64,000 nt of DNA from the NCBI GenBank assembly GCA_014058105.1, contig JACGCM010002893.1, forward strand, positions 898,629-962,628. The letters are read 5' to 3'. Below, one piece after another: positions 58,249 to 64,000 of this stretch. This stretch comes from Kingdonia uniflora (taxonomy: Eukaryota > Streptophyta > Magnoliopsida > Ranunculales > Circaeasteraceae). Position numbers and translations under genes: made by a program. The notes beneath the pieces are model-generated. The model had not been told where the DNA came from, did no database searches, and saw nothing but the letters and a program-made list of their open reading frames with translations. The stretch's first letter is position 1, and every line of letters starts with the position of its first letter.

Positions 58249-58826
58249 TGTAGGGACTTATCCCTCGATCTCACTCATAATCTAGCTCATGCAGTTCGAT
58301 TTTCCTCCATCTCAGGCTCACATAATTTTAGCACTTAACACTCCAGTCAAACATTCCAGCCAGCCCCACGAACTACTCAAGAACGTGGGACGAGCTAAAC
58401 CCAGAAAATGTTATTCACTCAAAGACACCTGTCTCCCCTGAACTTGTCAGTTATTCAGTCAACCGCTACTAACCACATTATTTATAAAATGTGTTCTAGC
58501 ATGATAAAGAGCTGTGGAGAAGCCTATATAAAGGAAAAGTTCAAAAAAAGACGGAGGCCAAAAAAAATACTTAAACTTCTTATTTACGAGATCAAAAGTA
58601 TTTTTATATTTTAGAGATCACTTGTAATAAAGATATCCACTCCAAGCAATAAAGATTTTTTTACAAAAATTCTCCATACGAGATCGTGGTTTTTTACATG
58701 TTCAAAGGTTTCCTACGCTAAAAATACTTGTTTCCAGTTCTTACTTTGTATTAGAGTATTGTTACAGGTTTATTGGTGTGATTGCTAATTCCTAACCATA
58801 TCGAGCTACGGAATTTGGCCATTACG
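58249..58826 (+). repeat. 3' LTR of element A
   Basis: It starts TGTAGGGACTTATCCC after the purine tract 'tgagggggtgat' and ends CCATTACG next to GATAA. It is the same length as the 5' LTR. Scattered substitutions between the two indicate that time has passed since insertion. Confidence 0.92.
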
Positions 58827-58831
58827 GATAA

Positions 58832-59935
58832 TGTTTGCAAAGCAGCGCGACATGTAATCGGTTCAGCTCACCTGGTAAGCTATCCGTGATGCATGAGTTG
58901 ATCGGTGTGGCCGAAGCAACGAAATGATTTGTAATCTGTGCATAGTAATATTTGTAGGGTACTTGTACACCAGTATTCCATTGGTGTAAGATTGGCATGC
59001 AGCGAATGTATTAGATAAATCGGTTTGGCCAAAGCAACAAATGATTTATAATGTACTTAGATGATCGATTTGGCAAAAGCAACAAATGATCTGTAACATG
59101 TGTATAGAAAATTTGTAAGGCAATCGAGCATAAGTATTTCATTGGTGTAGGATTGACGTACAGTGAATATATTAGATAGATCGGTTTGGCCGAAGCAACA
59201 AACAATCTGTAATGTACTTAGATGATCGATTTTGCCAAAATAACAAATAATCTGTAACCTGTGTATAGAAATTTTGTAGGTCAATCGAACACAAGTATTT
59301 CATTGATGTTAGATTGACGTACAACGAATGTATTAGATAAATCGGTTTGGCCAAAGCAACAAACGATCTGTAATGTACTTAGATGATTGATTTGGCCAAA
59401 ACAACAAATGGTCTGTAACCTGTGTATAGAAATTTTGTAGGTCAATCGAACATAAGTATTTCATTGGTGTCAGATTGGCGTATAACTAATGTATTAGATA
59501 GATCGGTTTGGCCGAAGCAACAAATGATCTGTAATGTACTTAGATGATCGATTTGGCCAAAGCGACAAATGATCTGTAACCTGTGTATAGAAATTTTGTA
59601 GGTCAATCGAACACAAGTATTTTATTGGTGTAAGATTAGCATACAGTGAATGTATTAGATAGATCAGTTTGGCCAAAACAACAAATGATCTGTAATGTAC
59701 TTAGATGATCGATTTGGCCAAAACAACAAATAATCTGCAATCTGTGTATAAAAATTTCATAGGTCAATCGAACACAAGTATTTCATTGGTGTCAGATTGG
59801 TATACAGCAAATGTATTAGATAGATCAGTTTTACCGAAGCAACAAACGATCTATAATGCATTTAGATGATCAATTTAGCAGAAGCAACAAATAATTTGTG
59901 ATCTGTGGATAAAAAGTTTGTGTGGCATAGTAGAA
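58832..59935 (-). repeat. Tandem array, 161-bp unit, element B
   Basis: The word 'ttagatagatcggtttggcc' (with variants) recurs at 59,011, 59,172, 59,333, 59,494, 59,655 and 59,816, always 161 bp apart. Each unit carries two copies of 'gatcgatttggccaaagcaacaaatgatctgtaa'-type text. The array lies between integrase (ends 60,122) and element B's antisense gene, the same relative place as the array in element A, and A inserted at its outer edge. Confidence 0.95.
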
Positions 59936-60121
59936 AATGCTCATATATCTTCATCAAAACAGTAATCTTTTATTAATGTGAACTCGTCATAATAGTTTGG
60001 TTGAGGGATAAGTATGCTGTGATAGGGGTGTCATCGACGATACAATTTCAGTCTCCTTGTATTCCAAGGATTATGTACGTGTTTGCCATGCTCAGTGTCG
60101 AGGTCCTAAGAACCGATCTAT

Positions 60122-61163
60122 TTAATATATTGAGCTCTTGAGACCGGCGTTGAGCTCTTTGCGATGTTTTGGAATATTTCGGAGGACCAGATCCTTGATT
60201 TCGAACTCTCGATGTCTAACGCATTTGTTGTAAGATTGGGCTAACGCTTGATGATACCTTCCCAATTGTATGATTGCCTTATCTCGAGTTTCTTCGATCC
60301 AGTTCATATTACATGCCAACTGGAATTCGTTTTCTTCATCGGTCATGGTATGGTCGCGAATAAGGTAATGATACTGAGTAGGGATGATTGCATCGGTACC
60401 GTAAGCCAGGAGGAACAGTGTGCATCTTGTTGAAACTCGGGGCATAGTTCGATATGCTTATAACACGTGCGGTAGCTCCATGACCTAATTTCTTTTCTTT
60501 TCTGTTAGGCGCTTCTTGATCCTATCTACGATGGTGTGATTAGTAATTTCGGCTTGGCCGTTCCCTTACGGGTAATAGGGATTTGAGGGGGAATGTATGA
60601 TGTTATGTTGATTAAGGAATTTGACAACCTTGGAACCAACAAATTGGGGTCCATTATCAATTCGGATGAGATGGGGGTAGCCAAATCATGATATTTTCCC
60701 AGATAAACCTTATGACTTCATCTTCTCGTGTGCGGCATAGGGGGACTGCTTTTATCCACTTGGTGAAGTAATCCGTTGTAACTAAGAGATGTTTTCATTT
60801 TCCTGGTGCAGTAGGAAACTCGCCGACAAGGTTGAGGTCCCATCTTTTAAATGGCCATATGACGTTGCTGGAATATTGTTATAAAGCTGGAGCTCGAATT
60901 TGTGAACCATGATGTTGACAGGCATTGTATTTGCTTGCGAGCTCGATTGCTTGAGCTTTCATTTTAGGCCAGAAGATGCCTTGAGTAAGAGCTCGATATG
61001 CTAGGGATCTTCCTGCTGCGTGAGAACCACAGGTTCCTTTATGTAGTTCTTGTAAGAATTTTTGAGCTTCTTTATAAGATAAGCATTCAAGATATGGCCA
61101 TGTGACTGAAATCTTGTATAGGAGGCCATTTTTGATGATGTAGCATTTTGCGTTATCAAGCAC
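60122..61163 (-). pseudogene. Element B integrase
   Basis: Minus strand: zinc-binding part at 61,163-60,879 ('LHKGTCGSHAAGRSLAYRAL', 'ELASKYNACQHHG'). Then core remnants around 60,860-60,480 with 'RIDNGPQFVGSKVVKFLNQH' and 'GNGQAEITNHTIVDRIKK', separated by stops. The C-terminal part is at 60,445-60,122 ('FLLAYGTDAIIPTQYHYLIR', 'HREFEIKDLVLRNIP'). The second Asp and the Glu are seen. Confidence 0.85.
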
Positions 61164-62100
61164 ACGCCTTCTTTTCGTAGGGTCTTGAGGGAGTTTTTTG
61201 TCAAACTTGTTCTTAGTACCAATATACTTGAGGAAAGGTCATCTTCAATCGTCTTTATCCTCTTCAACGCCCCCAGTATTAACATAATTCAAGCTGATGT
61301 TGTTAATATTGGGGGCTGATATTACTTCAATCTTGAGGTACTGGGATTCTGAGCCGAACACTCCTGCGAGATATGCGAGGGAATCAAAATATTTGTTTTC
61401 TCCACGTGGTAGATGTTCGATGGAAAATTTCTTGAATCTACTCATTTTGTCAGCTATTGGGGTTGCATAATCGATCATTTTCCCGTTCTTCTGGAACTTT
61501 TCTGTGTAATGGTTTATAATGAGCAGAAAGTCACAGTTCGGATACTCCAATCTCTGGAGCCATGTCTAAATTGCGAATCATTATCTCATATTCTACTGTG
61601 CTGTTGGTAGCTTCGAAGTTTAATCGGATTATCTTTTCAATTTTGTCATTAGAAGGTGTGATCGACACGATTTTGATGCAAGATCCTATGGGTCCAGAGG
61701 ATCTATTAGTTAGGAGACGCCATCCCTTTTACGTTATCCAGTCTCCTCTTTCTTCGAGCTATTCTTTTTGAGTTTAGTTTATCTTCTCCCAGTCAGGATC
61801 TCCTAGGGGAAGTCGGTAGGAGTCTACTACGGCCTGGTCCTTTTCAAAATGCCTAAGTTTGAATTGGATGTCGTGCTTACCAAGATTGACCGACATTGCT
61901 GGATTTATCTTAATTTTTCTTCTCGCTTGGTTAATATTTTGCGTAGAGGGTAGTTTGTCACTACTCAGACTGGTGGCCTGGAAGTATTGTCTTAATTTTT
62001 GTGAGGTATAAATAAGAGCCAACACCAGTTTTTTGACCTTGTTGTATCGCGATTCTGCTGGAGTGAGAGTTTTACTGATGAAATAGACGGGCTTCTCGGT
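61164..62100 (-). pseudogene. Element B RNase H domains
   Basis: The frame at 61,550-61,245 shows the later half of the second RNase-H-like domain ('FLLIINHYTEKFQKNGKMID', 'LPRGENKYFDSLAYLAGVFG'). The first RNase H remnant is at 62,025-61,774 ('LALIYTSQKLRQYFQATSLS', 'MSVNLGKHDIQFKLRHFEKD'). Order and wording parallel element A; frameshifts separate the pieces. Confidence 0.78.
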
Positions 62101-63138
62101 TTTCTCCTCGAATGAGAACGAATCTTAATTTCTTTAGTAACTGCGAGATAGATGGTGAGCTCTTCACCTTCACTAGGTGTACTCATTACTGGTGGTGATC
62201 CCAGTAAGTTTTAATTACTGAAAAGCTGTTTTGCACTCCGCACAGTCCGCATTTCGATTTATGGTTTTTCTTAGGTTTCTATTTTTTCGTCCCTCACGTA
62301 GTAAGTTGAACAACCATCGACAGCGATAAGATGATTTTGAAACAAAATGATTTATTGCGGCAATCTTCCCTGCTAACTTCTAGACGTCTTTCCTCATTCT
62401 GGGGGAAGGCATGGATAACAGTACATGGATTTGATCTGGATCGGCCTCAATACCGCATTTGCTGATCAAGTGACCCAGGAACTTCCCTGACTGAACTTCG
62501 TACCGGCATTTGTCAGGGTTGAGTCTCATCTTGTAGAGACGGAGGATATCAAAGGCCGTTTGCAAATTTGTAATGTGATTTTCTTTTTTAAAACTTTTGC
62601 ACAACATATCGTATATATAGACCTCCATTGTTTTTCTGAGGTGATCCTTGAACATTTAAGTCATCAACCGCTGGTAAGTAACTCCAGCGTTCTTGAGACC
62701 GAATGGCACGACTTTGTAGAAGTATAGGGCGTACTCTGTAATGAAAGTTATCTTAACTTGGTCTTCAAATAGCATAGGTATCTAGCTGTAGCCTGACGCG
62801 GCGTTCATCATAGACAGGAGCTCGTGTCCTAACGTAGAGTCGAGCAGGTTATTGATGACTGGGAGTGGGAAACTATCTTTCGAAGTATGCATGTTTAGGT
62901 TGGTAAAATCTACACATACCTAGATTTTCCCATTCTTCTTCGGCACTGCTACAATATTCGATATCCACTCTGGATAGTTGGCCTTTCTGATAAAACTGAC
63001 TTCGATGAGTTTTTTGATTTCCATGTTGACCTCATCGCGAAGTCTAGGTGCTAAAGTCATCTGTTTCTGTTTGATATCCATGGCTTTTTCATTCAAGTTG
63101 AGTTTGTAACAGGCTAGGTTCAGGTCGATACCCGACAT
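62101..63138 (-). pseudogene. Element B reverse transcriptase
   Basis: Starts 'MSGIDLNLACYKLNLNEKAM' and 'WISNIVAVPKKNGKI' (63,138-62,920), continues broken through the palm, and resumes at 62,655-62,380 with 'YIYDMLCKSFKKENHITNLQ' and 'KCRYEVQSGKFLGHLISKCG'. The catalytic box is YIYD instead of YIDD: the first aspartate is Tyr. Several stops are present. Confidence 0.87.
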
Positions 63139-63529
63139 CTAATGAAAGGTCCAGGTAAAGACGTCTTTGTTCTCTTTAAGGAACTGGATGAGAGTGTCGC
63201 GCTCTGCAGGGGGCAAATGGGTGCCAATATATGTCCCCCGTTTGGGTCTACTGACTTCAATGTATTCTGTAGTCTCTGCGTTAGGCAGATGTTGCCCTGT
63301 AGTGTTAATTGTATAGTTTTATGTAATGTTTCCTATTGTCTTCTGTAATTGTTAAGCGAGTTGATGTTTGGAAGGTGCTGGTTCAATGACGACAAAATTT
63401 TCGCATGTTCGAGCTAGTTTTTGACTTTCTTTTATTTCGTACACGCTACCCTCCCACTCAAAACATAATGCCAAGTGGTAGGTTGATGGAATTTTTGCAT
63501 GCGTGCATATTGTGTAATCAGCAACGACC

Positions 63530-64000
63530 CATGATCCCTAGATACCGGGACTTTGTGTTGACAACGTAAAAGACGACGTCCAGTGTCACCGGCCCTACGA
63601 TGATGGGGAGCACGATCTTCTCCACGCGTTCTTCCTTAGACCCGTTGAAACCACAAATATCAACATCGCTAGGCTGAACCTTGTCGGCCAGACCCATCTG
63701 GTCGATCGTGCTCTAAAAAGGAGCTCAATGGTATTGCCCGTGTCAACCATCATTGTATGAAGCACCATATTCCACATTTTCAACATAATTACCAAGGCAT
63801 CATGGTGAGGATAGTTAACGTGCCGAACATCGCAATCGTTGAAAGAGATTCTAGTTCACTGAGAGTTAGATACTGGGATTAAACGAGCTTCTTTATCCTG
63901 CATGGATAGATCATGGTATTGGGCGACATGCCTTCGCTTGCTTTTGTTTGACTCTTTGATGACCTGGGTCTCCACGAGATGGCAAAGGGAGATATGGTAT
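63530..64000 (-). pseudogene. Element B protease and 3' part of gag
   Basis: Minus strand at 63,795-63,595 contains 'TMMVDTGNTIELLF', the aspartic protease active site. In another frame are 'DICGFNGSKEERVEKIVLPI' and 'DVVFYVVNTKSRYLGI', parallel to element A's protease. The last 200 bp should be the end of gag but are too broken to assign. The element continues beyond the window. Confidence 0.78.

Larger units (their letters stand above)
44189..58831 (+). mobile_element. Ty3/gypsy element A (Tat/Ogre-like), full length, TSD GATAA
   Basis: Two LTRs of 578 bp each (44,194-44,771 and 58,249-58,826) are flanked by the identical GATAA (44,189-44,193; 58,827-58,831). Total length is 14,633 bp. Order: LTR, primer site, gag, protease, RT, RNase H, integrase, tandem array (50,640-51,320), antisense coding region (57,952 down to 51,342), purine tract 'tgtgagggggtgat', LTR. 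The primer site resembles the tRNA-Arg type of Ogre elements and the RNase H pairs with a second RNase-H-like domain, both pointing to the Tat branch. It is inserted in element B in the opposite orientation. Stops and frameshifts make it non-autonomous now. Confidence 0.93.
30592..64000 (-). mobile_element. Ty3/gypsy element B (Tat/Ogre-like), minus strand, open at right edge
   Basis: In the element's own direction (right to left): end of gag and protease (63,530-64,000), RT (62,180-63,138), RNase H (61,245-62,100), integrase (60,122-61,163), a tandem array of 161-bp units (58,832-59,935), a long antisense coding region (plus strand, 31,696-44,000), then the 3' LTR (31,383-30,592). Element A (44,194-58,826) and a CACTA transposon (36,780-42,021) are inserted in it. 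Excluding these, about 13.5 kb is present. Pol carries many stops and frameshifts. The 5' LTR lies beyond 64,000, so its target duplication cannot be checked; the 5 bp flanking the LTR here are GATTT. Confidence 0.85.

Noticed and set aside
59011..59676. Similar 60-75-codon minus-strand frames repeated across the array
   Set aside because: They repeat with the 161-bp unit and are a by-product of the tandem repeat.
58832..59930. Tandem array considered as a CRISPR-like array
   Set aside because: Units are contiguous 161-bp repeats without unique spacers, in a plant genome, and within a gypsy element.
30592..64000. Idea that the antisense coiled-coil genes are host genes captured by one element
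   Set aside because: The same pieces occur in both elements at the same relative position and strand, so they belong to the element family.

Overview
This is nuclear DNA from a flowering plant, probably a eudicot. The evidence is multi-exon genes with GT-AG introns whose products match plant families, plus heavily nested plant retrotransposons and MITEs. I cannot name the species.

Positions 1-30,591 form a gene island. The 3' end of a RAD52-like single-strand-annealing gene (4,060-4,571, +) lies just downstream of a decayed LINE that runs off the left edge. Converging on it is a complete nine-exon DUF1350 (alpha/beta-hydrolase-like) gene (5,479-15,486, -). That gene stands head to head, across only 186 bp, with a complete five-exon WBP2/GRAM-type gene (15,673-19,447, +). 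A complete four-exon PRP38-type pre-mRNA splicing factor gene (20,418-29,732, -) converges on the WBP2 gene. The exon chains were assembled by hand; each stays in frame across all junctions, giving 428, 208 and 397 residues. Most of their length is intron filled with mobile DNA: a TRIM-like element with a perfect 5-bp target duplication, two related gag-only LTR elements, a hAT MITE nested in one of them, Copia tails, and fold-back repeats.

Positions 30,592-64,000 are almost entirely a nest of two Ty3/gypsy elements that look like the Tat/Ogre lineage. Element B (minus strand) starts with its 3' LTR at 30,592-31,383 and runs off the right edge within gag or protease. Element A (plus strand, 44,194-58,826) is complete at both ends: two 578-bp LTRs and a perfect GATAA duplication, inserted in B. 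Both have the same unusual layout: LTR, gag, protease, RT, RNase H, integrase, a tandem array of about 160-bp units, then a long region coding on the OPPOSITE strand that starts near the 3' LTR. The antisense region encodes a domain resembling the 'putative gypsy type transposon' family, followed by long coiled coils, and at least one clean intron can be read in B. B's antisense gene is interrupted by a 5.2-kb CACTA transposon (TSD TTG), itself carrying LINE fragments. A's antisense region carries a 1,036-bp solo LTR (TSD GGTTG). Both pol genes are dead: stops and frameshifts are present, and each RT has lost a different aspartate of the catalytic YIDD box.

The four cellular genes have unrelated housekeeping roles (DNA repair, hydrolase-like chloroplast protein, GRAM protein, splicing). 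The most notable feature is the matched sense-pol/antisense-gene architecture of the two gypsy elements.
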